Shown here one piece after another: positions 28,349 to 38,090 of a DNA stretch of 64,000 nt (position 1 is its first letter; every line of letters begins with the position of its first letter). The notes below the pieces were generated by a model. The model searched no databases. It worked only from the letters and a program-made list of their open reading frames with translations, and was not told the origin of the DNA. Source of the DNA: Lachnospiraceae bacterium (GTDB lineage: Bacteria > Bacillota > Clostridia > Lachnospirales > Lachnospiraceae); contig JAFQQI010000107.1 in the NCBI GenBank assembly GCA_017411305.1, positions 310,001-374,000 on the forward strand, in the 5' to 3' direction. Made by a program: the position numbers and the translations under genes.

Positions 28349-29635
28349 TTATCTATATTTGTTGATGATTTCATTTGCTTTTCGATAAATATCTTCCGGT
28401 TTGTCAGCAAGTAAAAACTTTCCGTCTTGATATAAAATCCTGCCATGAACCATAGTCATTTTCACGTTCTGCTTGCTACCGCTGTAAACAATATTTTTAG
28501 TGATATTGTTAATCGGTTGCATATTAGGTTGATTCAAATCAATCATAATGATGTCTGCCAGTTTCCCTTCTGAAAGTATATCAGAATCATAAAGACCCAT
28601 AGCATGTGCGCCGTTTACGGTAGCCATTTTCAGTACTTCTGTTGCATCTACTGCAGATGCATCATTTTCTCTGATTTTTGCAAGACCGGTCACTAAGAAC
28701 ATTTCACGGAACATATCCAGACAATTATTGCTGGCAGGACCGTCAGTTCCCAGTGCAACAGGTATGCCTTCTCTCAGATAATCGGAAATGGGGGCAATGC
28801 CGCTGGCTAGTTTCGTATTAGAACCGGGATTTGAAATAGCATATAATCCTTTTTCTTTCATGATTGCAATATCTTCTGCCGTCATATGTACACAATGATA
28901 GCAACCGCCGCCGTAATCAAACATTCCGAGGGAATTAAGGAATGCTATTGGTGTCATACCGTAACGGGCGATACAGCCCTCCACTTCATCTTTCGTTTCT
29001 GCAAGATGGGTATAGACCGGAGCCTGATATTTATGGGAAAGTTCCGCAATTTTAATCAGTAATTCTTTTGAACAGGTATATTCTGCATGGAATCCCAGTT
29101 TATAGCTTTGAAGAGGACTTATCGAATTTAACTTCAAAAACATTTCCTCTACCAGCTCAGGAGACTGACTGAAATTGTTAACAGCACCCACCTGAACACA
29201 ACGCATGCCAGTATCATCACAGGCACGGGCTATACTTTCCGGAGTCAGATACATATCAAAAATTGCAGTAATACCACTTGTCAGATATTCCAGCACTGCA
29301 AGCTTAGTAAGATGATAAATATCTTCTTCCGTCATTTTTGCTTCAACAGGAAAAATCTGTTTATTAAGCCAGTCATTGAGAGGTAAATCATCTGCATAGG
29401 AACGAAGTAATGTCATACCTGAATGGGTGTGGGCATCTTTAAATCCCGGCATTAACAGATTTCCTTGGCAGTCAATTTCTTCCCATTCTTCTTCGTTATC
29501 TTTAATAAATGTATTACTACCGCTACCTTCACCGACATAGATAATCTTTTCATTTTGTATTCTGATTTCCCCAAGAAATATTTCTTTACCTTCTTCCATC
29601 GTCAGAATATTTGCATTAAATAATCTTATATTCAT
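28349..29635 (-). CDS. Amidohydrolase, MtaD/SAH-deaminase-like
   Basis: A 428-residue zinc amidohydrolase of the MTA/SAH deaminase and chlorohydrolase branch. Metal ligands are visible in DAHTHSG, HLAETKDE and CVHMT, with the late Asp in GTDGPASNN. These enzymes deaminate adenosine-type nucleosides such as methylthioadenosine, S-adenosylhomocysteine or 5'-deoxyadenosine to inosine forms; the exact substrate is not determined. It is the third gene after purine nucleoside phosphorylase and cytidine deaminase, which supports a nucleoside-salvage role. Confidence 0.9.
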   Translation of the reverse strand: MNIRLFNANILTMEEGKEIFLGEIRIQNEKIIYVGEGSGSNTFIKDNEEEWEEIDCQGNLLMPGFKDAHTHSGMTLLRSYADDLPLNDWLNKQIFPVEAKMTEEDIYHLTKLAVLEYLTSGITAIFDMYLTPESIARACDDTGMRCVQVGAVNNFSQSPELVEEMFLKLNSISPLQSYKLGFHAEYTCSKELLIKIAELSHKYQAPVYTHLAETKDEVEGCIARYGMTPIAFLNSLGMFDYGGGCYHCVHMTAEDIAIMKEKGLYAISNPGSNTKLASGIAPISDYLREGIPVALGTDGPASNNCLDMFREMFLVTGLAKIRENDASAVDATEVLKMATVNGAHAMGLYDSDILSEGKLADIIMIDLNQPNMQPINNITKNIVYSGSKQNVKMTMVHGRILYQDGKFLLADKPEDIYRKANEIINKYR

Positions 29636-29663
29636 GATATCAGTCCTTCTTCATCCTTTTACG

Positions 29664-30095
29664 TTATATTAAATTTTCAGGGCCAAAGCTTTCGGGAAGC
29701 AACTGGTTTAAGGTGTAAAGCTGATATTCCTCACAGCTTTTAGCAACAATCACAATCATTTCTTCCGGATTTGAAAACTCACGCATTACCTGGCGGCATA
29801 CTCCACAGGGAAATGCGTATTGAGATATAGAATCACCTGTCTTATCGCCCACAATTGCTATTGCTTTTATTTTGCGACAGCCTTCGCTTATGGCTTTATA
29901 AACGGCAGTGCGTTCTGCGCAAATTCCCGGGCTGTAAGCAGCATTTTCAATATTACAGCCGGTATAAATACGAAGCTCTGCTGTCAGGACCGCTGCACCT
30001 ACTTTAAATTCAGAATAAGGTGTATATGCTTTTTTTCTTGCTTCCAATGCCGATAATATCAGCTCTTTTACGGGAATATCCTGTGCTTTTAACAT
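29664..30095 (-). CDS. cdd: Cytidine deaminase
   Basis: Deaminates cytidine and deoxycytidine to uridine forms in pyrimidine salvage. The 143-residue tetrameric-type protein has CNIENAAYSPGICAERTA, with a zinc Cys and catalytic Glu, and PCGVCRQVMREF with two zinc Cys. It lies 30 bases after the purine nucleoside phosphorylase gene and 28 bases before the amidohydrolase. Confidence 0.96.
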   Translation of the reverse strand: MLKAQDIPVKELILSALEARKKAYTPYSEFKVGAAVLTAELRIYTGCNIENAAYSPGICAERTAVYKAISEGCRKIKAIAIVGDKTGDSISQYAFPCGVCRQVMREFSNPEEMIVIVAKSCEEYQLYTLNQLLPESFGPENLI

Positions 30096-30125
30096 ATTGT
30101 CCTCCCTATTATTTGAAAAAAATCA

Positions 30126-30950
30126 TTAAGCAAACGCAATAATTGATTCTGTAATCAGCTTCTGAAACAAAGGTGCTGCAGCATCGGCAGCTGCCTGTAC
30201 TTCATCATGAGTAAGGGGATTCGCAGTCATGCCTGCTGCAAGATTTGCCACGCAGGATATCCCACAAATTTTCATACCCATATGATTTGCTGCAATTGCT
30301 TCCACAACAGTACTCATTCCTACAGCATCGATACCTAAGGTACGGAGTAATCTGATTTCAGCGGGAGCCTCAAAGGAAGGTCCTGTGAGCTGTGCATAAA
30401 TACCTTCTTTTAAAAGAATTCCGTTATCAGCAGCCGCTTTGCGGATTTTTTGTTGCAGTTCCACATTATAAACTGTACTCATATCAGGGAAACGGCATCC
30501 TAACTCTTCTATATTTTCACCAATCAACGGGTTCGGTGCAAAAATCGAAATATGATCAGTAATAAGCATAAAATCAGCTGCGCCAAAGGAAGCATTAATT
30601 CCGCCGGAAGCATTGGTAAGGAAAAGAATTTCGGCACCCATCATTTTCATTAATCTGGCAGGCAGTACCACATCCGTAATAGGATAACCTTCGTAATAAT
30701 GAACTCGTCCCTTCATACATACCACAGGCACTTCTCCTACATATCCAAAGATAAACTTTCCTGCATGTCCCGGAACGGTAGATACGGGAAAATCTTTTAT
30801 TTCACTATAATCAATTTCAGCTTTTACATCCATGGAATCTGCATAATTGCCCAGACCGGAACCCAAAACCAATGCAACTTTAGGTGTAAAAGGAATTCTG
30901 TCTTTAATACTTTCATAACAATCAATAACTTTTTGATAAACCTGATTCAT
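30126..30950 (-). CDS. punA: Purine-nucleoside phosphorylase (trimeric, inosine/guanosine type)
   Basis: Splits inosine, guanosine and deoxy forms with phosphate to free base and (deoxy)ribose-1-phosphate. The 274-residue protein has the class II trimeric signatures LGSGLGNY, VPGHAGKF, GRVHYYEGYP, LTNASGGI and GPSFEAPAEIR. I use the ATG at 30950 because AGGAGGT lies 6 bases before it; an upstream in-frame ATG at 31037 falls inside the promoter. It is the first gene of the salvage operon, behind TTGGAA-N17-TATAAA. Confidence 0.94.
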   Translation of the reverse strand: MNQVYQKVIDCYESIKDRIPFTPKVALVLGSGLGNYADSMDVKAEIDYSEIKDFPVSTVPGHAGKFIFGYVGEVPVVCMKGRVHYYEGYPITDVVLPARLMKMMGAEILFLTNASGGINASFGAADFMLITDHISIFAPNPLIGENIEELGCRFPDMSTVYNVELQQKIRKAAADNGILLKEGIYAQLTGPSFEAPAEIRLLRTLGIDAVGMSTVVEAIAANHMGMKICGISCVANLAAGMTANPLTHDEVQAAADAAAPLFQKLITESIIAFA

Positions 30951-30996
30951 CGTTAACCTCCTGATACTCTCAATAAATTTGAACATATTATCTTTA

Positions 30997-31025
30997 TTTA
31001 TACTATCATATTTTAAGTTTTCCAA
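30997..31025 (-). promoter_or_regulatory. Sigma-A promoter of the nucleoside salvage operon
   Basis: On the minus strand TTGGAA (31020-31025) and TATAAA (30997-31002) are separated by 17 bases, about 47 bases before the start codon. Confidence 0.6.
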
Positions 31026-31035
31026 CAACAAAAAC

Positions 31036-31089
31036 AAAAAGAAATGCCACAGAAATGATTACATTTATTTCATCATTTCTGCAGCATTT
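31036..31089 (-). terminator. Terminator after spoIVA
   Basis: A stem of about 18 bp with two mismatches (31042-31059 with 31072-31089) is followed on the minus strand by a T-rich tail. It starts 6 bases after the spoIVA stop. Confidence 0.87.
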
Positions 31090-31094
31090 TATTG

Positions 31095-32582
31095 CTAAAT
31101 AATAATACAAACCATACCGCCGTTACTGTCATTTACTATTTTTTGCATTGTTTCCTGCAGCTTTAACTGACTTTCATCACCTATAACGGTTAATTTTCCT
31201 GTAATACCGTCATATACCAGCTGCTCTACCGTTTTTCCAAAAATATTAGTTTTCCAAATACCTTCATCACTGGCTCCCGAATCGGAAATGTATCTGATTA
31301 AATCCTTTGCCTGCTCTTCACTACCTACTATAGGTGAAATTTCTGTTTCAATATTTGCCCTAATCATATGAATGCTGGGACTTTCTGCTTTGATTTTAAC
31401 TCCGAATTTATTACCATGCTTAATTAATTCCGGTTTTTCTAATGTAATTTCATATCTTTCCGGCGTTACCACACCATAACCTTTATTGCGTACGGATTCT
31501 ATCGCGTGAATGACTTTATTATATTCTTTTTTCATTGCAGCTAATTCTTTCAGTACTTGAAGTAACCGATATTCACTTCCGATATCCTCCGAAACCAATT
31601 CACTTAGCATTTCATAATAATATGAATCATCAACATCGAACCATACCTTAATACATCCGTTAGACATATCAACAACATCTGTTTTACATTTCTTAATGTA
31701 GTCACTTTCAATCTGTATCGGATGATTGCTGATATCTCTTATGCAACGATAGGAACTCATTAATTCTTTTACTTTTTCAACAATATCTTCTTTCATTTTA
31801 TGCCCCGGTGGAAGCATTTCTACCCATTTAGGCATATAAAACTCAATCATGGTCAAAGGAAATTCATAAAGAATTTTTTCTAATATTTGGTGAATGTCTT
31901 CTTTCTTAAGTTGCTCACAATTTACAGGAATTACTGCTACATCATATTTTTCTGATAAAGCTTTCGCACCTGCTATGGCTTCCTCACTATATGGTCTTAA
32001 GGTATTAAGAAGGACGATAAAGGGTTTTTTTAACTTTTTTAATTCTTTGATAGTTCGATCCTGTGCAGAAATATAATTTTCTGCGGGAATATCACCAAAG
32101 CTTCCGTCACTTGTAACAACAATTCCGATTGTAGAATGATCGGTTATTACTTTTTTGGTACCAATTTCAGCTGCTGTCGTAAATGGAATTTCTTCTCTGG
32201 ACCAGGGAGTCTTTACCATACGTTCCTGCCCGTTTTCTAAATGTCCGCCGGCTCCTTCTACCATATAACCGACGCAATCTATGAGTCTGATTTTTGCTTC
32301 TATTCCTTCGCTTAGTGTAATTGTTGCAGCTTCTTTCGGTATAAACTTAGGTTCTGTTGTTGTAATAGTGATTCCGCCGGCACTCTGCGGCAGCTCATCT
32401 GTTGCCCGTTCCTTTTCATAAGCATCTTCCATATTTGGAAGTACCATTAAATCCATGAACCGTTTAATAAACGTGGATTTACCCGTTCGAACCGGTCCTA
32501 CAACACCAATGTAGATTTCTCCGCCGCAACGCAGCTGTATATCTTTGTATAAATCGTATGTATTAACGCTTACATTTTCCAT
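31095..32582 (-). CDS. spoIVA: Stage IV sporulation protein A (coat morphogenetic ATPase)
   Basis: SpoIVA polymerises on the outer forespore membrane using ATP and forms the basement layer of the spore coat; it is also needed for cortex formation. The 495-residue protein has the N-terminal TRAFAC-like nucleotide domain with Walker A GPVRTGKSTF, then the middle and C-terminal regions typical of the family, ending in a hydrophobic CIII segment that targets the membrane via SpoVM. AGGAGG precedes the ATG at 32582. A well-matched sigma-E promoter lies directly upstream. Confidence 0.97.
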   Translation of the reverse strand: MENVSVNTYDLYKDIQLRCGGEIYIGVVGPVRTGKSTFIKRFMDLMVLPNMEDAYEKERATDELPQSAGGITITTTEPKFIPKEAATITLSEGIEAKIRLIDCVGYMVEGAGGHLENGQERMVKTPWSREEIPFTTAAEIGTKKVITDHSTIGIVVTSDGSFGDIPAENYISAQDRTIKELKKLKKPFIVLLNTLRPYSEEAIAGAKALSEKYDVAVIPVNCEQLKKEDIHQILEKILYEFPLTMIEFYMPKWVEMLPPGHKMKEDIVEKVKELMSSYRCIRDISNHPIQIESDYIKKCKTDVVDMSNGCIKVWFDVDDSYYYEMLSELVSEDIGSEYRLLQVLKELAAMKKEYNKVIHAIESVRNKGYGVVTPERYEITLEKPELIKHGNKFGVKIKAESPSIHMIRANIETEISPIVGSEEQAKDLIRYISDSGASDEGIWKTNIFGKTVEQLVYDGITGKLTVIGDESQLKLQETMQKIVNDSNGGMVCIII

Positions 32583-32609
32583 AAAAAATCCTCCTGTATA
32601 TACTGTTAC

Positions 32610-32637
32610 AATATATGCCGGAGGATTTAAAATATAC
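32610..32637 (-). promoter_or_regulatory. Sigma-E promoter of spoIVA
   Basis: On the minus strand GTATATT (32631-32637) and CATATATT (32610-32617) are separated by 13 bases. This fits the sigma-E consensus (KMATATT, then CATACA-N-T) with few mismatches. spoIVA is a known sigma-E gene in Bacillus. The -35 begins within 2 bases of the GH2 stop codon. Confidence 0.68.
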
Positions 32638-32638
32638 C

Positions 32639-35368
32639 CTATGAATTTATGTAGTTTTGAGAAATAACAGTTTCAGTTAATGCTTTTGCAAAAGCTTTTA
32701 CTTCAGGATATGCACCGATTTCCCAAAGCTTTGATGTACAAACAAGCATATTGTTCTGATAATATAGCATACCAAGCTTATGACAACGCTCTACATTATC
32801 AATTGGCTGAACAATCGTTTTTATATTTTCTTTTCCGTCAAGAACGCTGCAATGGCTATGCATTACCAGATGATACCATTGTGGAGTCGAATAACTCTCA
32901 CAGGGGAAATTATGGAACACGGAAGCATCTTTATCAATATATAAACCTAATGTACCAATCGGTACTTTACGCTTTACACTTTCGGAAATAGATCGGAACA
33001 TAGGATAGTTCCAGAAATCAGTACAATAAGTACCTTCCACATCCTCCTCTTCTGCATCAGGAATATAAACAAAAGGGAGCTTACTGCATTGATACTCGGT
33101 TGCTTTTTGTATGGTACGTGCAATAAATATCTTTTTGTCATCCCATACAATTTCTGATTCTGAAATTGTAATATCATAGGAAGGGTATGCCCAAAGAGTA
33201 TATTCATTACTATACTCTGTACCGGGAATTTCTAACTGAATCTCAACCTTTTGGGGAGTAGATAACTTAGGTATTTCAAAGCTGACAATACCAATATCCT
33301 GCAGTCTTGTATTACTTAGCAGTGAAATCGGAAGAAATTCTTCTTTTAGAATCTGCCCGTCCATCTTAACCTTACAACCGATTTTGTCCCATCTAAAATT
33401 CTCTCTGTTACAAACCGATAACTTGACAGGCATATCGATATGTTCATTTCCCGTTACAATAAAGCTGTCAAGCTCTGCTAAAATCACGGTATCGTTACAG
33501 AATCTTCTCCATTCAGATGCTGATATAATTCCTTTATTATCAAACCAGGCATTAAGTACCCCTACAAGAGCTACACATTGTCCGGGAAAATCCTGTAAAT
33601 CAAGTAATTGAAATCCGCTAAGCTCTTTGCTTCTTAGAGCCGTTTCAATTTCTCTTCGATAACAATCTGCCGCAAAAGTGCCGGTTGAATAAAAGAATGC
33701 TTCCCACTGTTTAAAGGTATCACTTCTTTCCATACGTTCTTTATATATATTTAAATAAAGCGGTTGTTGAGAGCCTTCATATTTGTTAAGTTCTGTAAAA
33801 TCCGGAAAAAAGTCATACTGGCCAATTTCATGTGAAATGACAGGAATTTGAGGAACAAGGGTCTGTTCCGTGCTTACCGCTTTCACTTTCTTTGTGCCGG
33901 TTCCATATTGGATTTCAATATATCCGTCTTCAGTTACTTCCCCTTCCTTTATTTGTTCAGGAAAAATAATTTCATCATAATTATGAGAAGAATTCGGTGA
34001 TGATGTCTGTAAGTGTCCCTGAGGCGCATCACACATAGCATAAGAACCTCTGAACAGTCTTTCAGTTGCAAGACGTACACCGCAAAATACATCCTCATCC
34101 TCAAGTACTGCCGGACAGAATTGGAAATTATTGGAGCCTTGGGTATAAAAGTGTCTTTGATCTGTTTTTTTGTATTCATGAAGGAAGCTGTTTACACGTT
34201 CCATGCTTCCCCACAGTTCATTTCCCATGGAAAGCATAACAAAGGAAGGATGATTACCAAAGTCCTTCATAATCCGATAACCTTCTTCGATTAAATATGC
34301 CTGCTCTTCTTCGTTAAATCCTTCTTCATCTGGCATCAATATGCTTCCCCAAAAAGGAAGCTCCGGCTCCATATAAATACCCATTTCATCAGCGGCTGCA
34401 AATGCAGCATCCGGAGGACAACAGGTATGGAAGCGATAATGATTAATTCCATATTCTTTTGCTGTGGAAAATACATCTTTCCATTCATCTATTGTCATAG
34501 GTGCATAACCGGTGCGTGGAAATACTAAACCATCATGTTTACCGCGCCAAAAGACCTCTTTGTCATTTATGAGTAAGCGTCTTACATCATTTGACAATTT
34601 TCTGATACCGAAACAACTACAGATAGCTTCCGTACCAACCGAAACCTCTGCTTGCAAAAGATTGGTATGATATTCATCCCAAAGTAAATCATCTCCATCC
34701 AAAGAAAGATTTACCTGAAGCTTTCCACTGGTAAAATGATAATCACCCTGATAAAGCATCTCTCCGTTTTTTCTGAAAATGGTTACCTTGGCAGAACCTT
34801 CATCTTTTCCGTAAATATCAGCCGAAACAAATATTTTTTGCGGAGTTTCTGCATCAATTCTTAAATTGTCCGGATAATGTTTTTCCCTGATTTGAAGCTC
34901 TATACGCCCAACAATACCGTTCCAGTTAGTTTGTGTATCAGGTGAAGTCATATGGCCCCCTTTTGTAGGATAATCCGTATTATTCACTCTGATGGTAAGC
35001 TGATGTAATCCGGCTGTTAATTTTCCGGTTAAATCATGCTTATGAAATCCGCAAAGACTGTTTTCTGTATTCATTTCTTCGCCGTCAATATATACGGTAG
35101 AAATTCTGGTGCGCTCCAAAAATAAGGTAATATTTTTATCTTCCCAAGAAGAATCTACATCTATTGTTTTTGAATACCATGCATAGCCTTCAAAATAATA
35201 TCTGTCGGTCATGTAATCAGTTGTTGGTTTATCATGAAAGGTCCCTTTTTCTGCATGTGCCGTACTGTCAGGAAGTATAATGGTATCATTTGCTTTCGGC
35301 GGTTTTGAAAATTTTTTTTCTGCATCTAAATACAATTCCCATTTTCCTTGTAAATCCTTGATTATCAT
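32639..35368 (-). CDS. Glycoside hydrolase family 2 protein
   Basis: A 909-residue cytoplasmic GH2 enzyme without signal peptide, of the beta-galactosidase/glucuronidase/mannosidase clan. The jelly-roll sugar-binding domain (about 1-160, TNWNGIVGRIEL) is followed by an Ig-like domain and a TIM barrel (about 265-620). The acid/base is E384 in MGNELWG, and the likely nucleophile is E514 in SHEIGQYDF. Additional beta domains close the protein. SHEIGQY is shared with GH2 members acting on plant side chains, but the substrate is not determined. It lies 31 bases after the GH42 gene, in a GH74-peptidase-GH42-GH2 run. Confidence 0.9.
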   Translation of the reverse strand: MIIKDLQGKWELYLDAEKKFSKPPKANDTIILPDSTAHAEKGTFHDKPTTDYMTDRYYFEGYAWYSKTIDVDSSWEDKNITLFLERTRISTVYIDGEEMNTENSLCGFHKHDLTGKLTAGLHQLTIRVNNTDYPTKGGHMTSPDTQTNWNGIVGRIELQIREKHYPDNLRIDAETPQKIFVSADIYGKDEGSAKVTIFRKNGEMLYQGDYHFTSGKLQVNLSLDGDDLLWDEYHTNLLQAEVSVGTEAICSCFGIRKLSNDVRRLLINDKEVFWRGKHDGLVFPRTGYAPMTIDEWKDVFSTAKEYGINHYRFHTCCPPDAAFAAADEMGIYMEPELPFWGSILMPDEEGFNEEEQAYLIEEGYRIMKDFGNHPSFVMLSMGNELWGSMERVNSFLHEYKKTDQRHFYTQGSNNFQFCPAVLEDEDVFCGVRLATERLFRGSYAMCDAPQGHLQTSSPNSSHNYDEIIFPEQIKEGEVTEDGYIEIQYGTGTKKVKAVSTEQTLVPQIPVISHEIGQYDFFPDFTELNKYEGSQQPLYLNIYKERMERSDTFKQWEAFFYSTGTFAADCYRREIETALRSKELSGFQLLDLQDFPGQCVALVGVLNAWFDNKGIISASEWRRFCNDTVILAELDSFIVTGNEHIDMPVKLSVCNRENFRWDKIGCKVKMDGQILKEEFLPISLLSNTRLQDIGIVSFEIPKLSTPQKVEIQLEIPGTEYSNEYTLWAYPSYDITISESEIVWDDKKIFIARTIQKATEYQCSKLPFVYIPDAEEEDVEGTYCTDFWNYPMFRSISESVKRKVPIGTLGLYIDKDASVFHNFPCESYSTPQWYHLVMHSHCSVLDGKENIKTIVQPIDNVERCHKLGMLYYQNNMLVCTSKLWEIGAYPEVKAFAKALTETVISQNYINS

Positions 35369-35399
35369 AATATTTTAGTCTCCTTGTATTGTCTGCTTA

Positions 35400-37340
35400 T
35401 TATAAATGATTCATCTTCATTTCGAATGGTTCAAGATGTAATTTTTTGTCGTATAAAATAAAATCCTGTGCCATATCAGTATTATTAAATACAAACTGTA
35501 CTTTTTTACCCATTCCTTCCCTAGTAGTTATTTCTACATTTTCAGGAAGTCCGTCAATGAAGTCAATTCCTGTTGCTTCTAAAATATACTTAATGAATTT
35601 ATAGTAAAACTTCTTTTCACTAACAGTACCTACATAATAGGCAAGACCGTCTCCGTAATGATTTTCCGTGACAGCAGCTTTGCCTTGGTAGAACCTATTT
35701 GCGTAACTTACAATCGTTTTTGCATTCTCGGTACATAAAATATCGCACCACTGTCTGCCTATACATTCCGTTTTGTCTGCAAATTCTAAGGTAATAATAT
35801 CTTCTCCCAACGGGTTATACTCTTCAACATAAGCACCGACCAACTTACGATAAACTGTGGGAAGGGGTGACATGATACATTTATTTACATGATCTTTTAC
35901 GCCGCTTCGGTTTGTCAGGATTACCGTTCCGCCCATTTTAGTAAAATCATAGAGACGGTTTACGACATCTTCATCCGTAATATACATTTGCGGAGCAACA
36001 ATAATTTTGTATCCTTCAAAATCCTCATGTTGACCGATAATATCAACATTCATACCATATTTGGTAAATGCAGCATGGAACAGTTTAAGCTGCTCCATAT
36101 AGTACATACCTTGTGTTTGAGGCTGGATTTTAAAAGCATATTCATTGTCTGAGGAATACAGAATTGCAACCTGAGACTTCACTTTGGTTCCCTCAAGATA
36201 TTCCAGTTCTTTTGCTTCGATGCAAAGCTGCTCAAATTCTCTAAATCTTCTTCCCGGTATATTGGAATGATCAAGTAACCCATGCCAAAACATTTCAGCT
36301 CCGCTTACCGCTGTCCGCCACCTGAAATGGACCACAGTATCCGCACCGTGAGCCAGTGCCTGTAAGGAATATCCTTTAATCATCCCTGGCAGAGGCATTT
36401 GCTGCATAGGCATCCAACATCCCATACCTCCACTGAGCTGTTCCATAATCCAAAAATTATCTCTCTTGATGCCACGCATTAAATCCAGATGAAATGCATG
36501 CGTATAGTAATCCTCTGGATCCTCGGGAATTTTGCTGACAGGATAATTGTCATAAGAAACAAAATCAAGTTCTTTAAAGGTTTTATAAAAATCAGGCATA
36601 TTTTCACAAAACCAGGTATTGGTGGTTATCTTGGTATCCGGACAATTTTCTCTGATAATTTCTGTCTGCATCTTAACATATTTTATCATGTTATCAGAAG
36701 CATATCGGTTGAAATCAAGCATAAAGGAAGGATGGAACCATGCATATGGATTACTGCCGTAAGCAGGTTTAATCTGTTCCCATGCGGAGTATTCCCCGCT
36801 CCACATATTATTTCCGTATGCTTGGTTGATAGCATCTACACTTCCGTATTTATCCTTTAACCAATTTCTGAATTCACCGATACAGATTTCGCAATGGCAG
36901 AAATTAGCTTCCAGTTCATTATCAATCTGCCATGCAATAACTGCTTTATTATCTGCATAGCGCTTTGTCATATTGTGTATAATTTGTTTGGAATGTCTGA
37001 TAAAATCCGGATTATTATAGCATCTGTGTCCGCGAATTCCGGTAGCAATCTTTTGTCCGTCCCTTCCTGTCTGTACCGCATCGGGATATTTTTCATAAAG
37101 CCATAACGGAGGACAGTTTGTAGGAGTACAAAGGACTACATCAATATTACGCATTGAAAAGATATTAATAATTTCATCCAGCCATTCAAAGCAGAAATTC
37201 CCTTCCGTAGGTTCAAATCTGCACCAAGCAAATTCACCCATCCGGACTACTTTAACACCTGTTTTTTGCATCAGGTCCGCATCTTGTTCCCATAAACTTT
37301 TATCCCAATGTTCAGGATAATAATCCACACCGATTCTCAT
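35400..37340 (-). CDS. Beta-galactosidase, glycoside hydrolase family 42
   Basis: Removes terminal beta-galactose from oligosaccharides in the cytoplasm. The 646-residue protein has the GH42 opening GVDYYPEHW, acid/base E142 in QIDNELEAN, nucleophile E300 in WIMEQLSGG, and the Cys zinc site (C107, C148, C150, C153). A trimerisation domain and a small C-terminal beta domain complete it. There is no signal peptide, so substrates must be imported. The neighbouring GH74 makes galactosylated xyloglucan fragments a plausible substrate; arabinogalactan-type oligosaccharides are the alternative. Confidence 0.95.
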   Translation of the reverse strand: MRIGVDYYPEHWDKSLWEQDADLMQKTGVKVVRMGEFAWCRFEPTEGNFCFEWLDEIINIFSMRNIDVVLCTPTNCPPLWLYEKYPDAVQTGRDGQKIATGIRGHRCYNNPDFIRHSKQIIHNMTKRYADNKAVIAWQIDNELEANFCHCEICIGEFRNWLKDKYGSVDAINQAYGNNMWSGEYSAWEQIKPAYGSNPYAWFHPSFMLDFNRYASDNMIKYVKMQTEIIRENCPDTKITTNTWFCENMPDFYKTFKELDFVSYDNYPVSKIPEDPEDYYTHAFHLDLMRGIKRDNFWIMEQLSGGMGCWMPMQQMPLPGMIKGYSLQALAHGADTVVHFRWRTAVSGAEMFWHGLLDHSNIPGRRFREFEQLCIEAKELEYLEGTKVKSQVAILYSSDNEYAFKIQPQTQGMYYMEQLKLFHAAFTKYGMNVDIIGQHEDFEGYKIIVAPQMYITDEDVVNRLYDFTKMGGTVILTNRSGVKDHVNKCIMSPLPTVYRKLVGAYVEEYNPLGEDIITLEFADKTECIGRQWCDILCTENAKTIVSYANRFYQGKAAVTENHYGDGLAYYVGTVSEKKFYYKFIKYILEATGIDFIDGLPENVEITTREGMGKKVQFVFNNTDMAQDFILYDKKLHLEPFEMKMNHL

Positions 37341-37400
37341 ATCAAATACCTTCCTTTTTCATAATTAAATACTTGAAATTTTTTATTTACTGTATCATAA

Positions 37401-38090
37401 CTAAATCGGATATAACTTCTTTACGTTTTCTTTTAACCATTGTCTGCTAATTTTATAATCACTGCAATTAGATGAAACCAATTTCCAAAATGCTTCGGAA
37501 TGATTCATATGTACCAAATGACAAAGCTCATGCCATATCACATAATCACATACTCTTTCCGGAGCCATCATTATTCTGAAATTAAAATTAAGGTTTCCTT
37601 TACTGCTGCAGCTCCCCCATCTGCTTTTTTGATCCTTTATGCTAATATCTTTATATTGCACACCTAATTGATTAGCAAATTGGTATGTTTTTTGAGGAAT
37701 CAATTCAGCCGCCCGTTTCCGATACCATTTTTCAACTAAGGAACGTTTCAGCTCATAATCTGCATCATAAGGTATCCACAACAGTAAACGGTTTTGAATC
37801 TGTTTAACTTTTCCGGTTTTCCTGCCTTCCCTGATAACAGTAAGCATGAGCTTTCCATCCAAAAAAGGTAATTCATCTCCGTTTATAAGCTGTAACCGTT
37901 CTTTCAGTTCGCTTCTTTTAGCATTGATAAGCCTTACCCTGGTAGCATTAATCCAATCTTCTTTTTCTGAAACAAAAGAATTAATTTGGGCCTTGCTGAT
38001 CCAATTAGGTGCTTTGACGATTACATTGACATCATCATCAAATGAAATGGAAATCGTTTTTCTTTTGCTTCTGATTAATTTGTATTGCAT
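37401..38090 (-). CDS. YgjP-type zinc metallopeptidase
   Basis: A 229-residue protein of the YgjP/SprT-like M48 clan (formerly DUF45). The zinc motif is HELCHLVHMNHSEAFW, an HExxH with a downstream acidic ligand, preceded by the conserved SRWGSCSSKGNLNFN segment. Proteins of this family are cytoplasmic; their substrates are largely unknown. The ATG at 38090 overlaps the 3' end of the GH74 gene by 16 bases, so it is cotranslated with glycosidases although no carbohydrate role is known. Confidence 0.88.
   Translation of the reverse strand: MQYKLIRSKRKTISISFDDDVNVIVKAPNWISKAQINSFVSEKEDWINATRVRLINAKRSELKERLQLINGDELPFLDGKLMLTVIREGRKTGKVKQIQNRLLLWIPYDADYELKRSLVEKWYRKRAAELIPQKTYQFANQLGVQYKDISIKDQKSRWGSCSSKGNLNFNFRIMMAPERVCDYVIWHELCHLVHMNHSEAFWKLVSSNCSDYKISRQWLKENVKKLYPI

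Noticed and set aside
30951-31037. 29-residue N-terminal extension of purine nucleoside phosphorylase
   Set aside because: It covers the promoter and the ribosome site of the real start at 30950.
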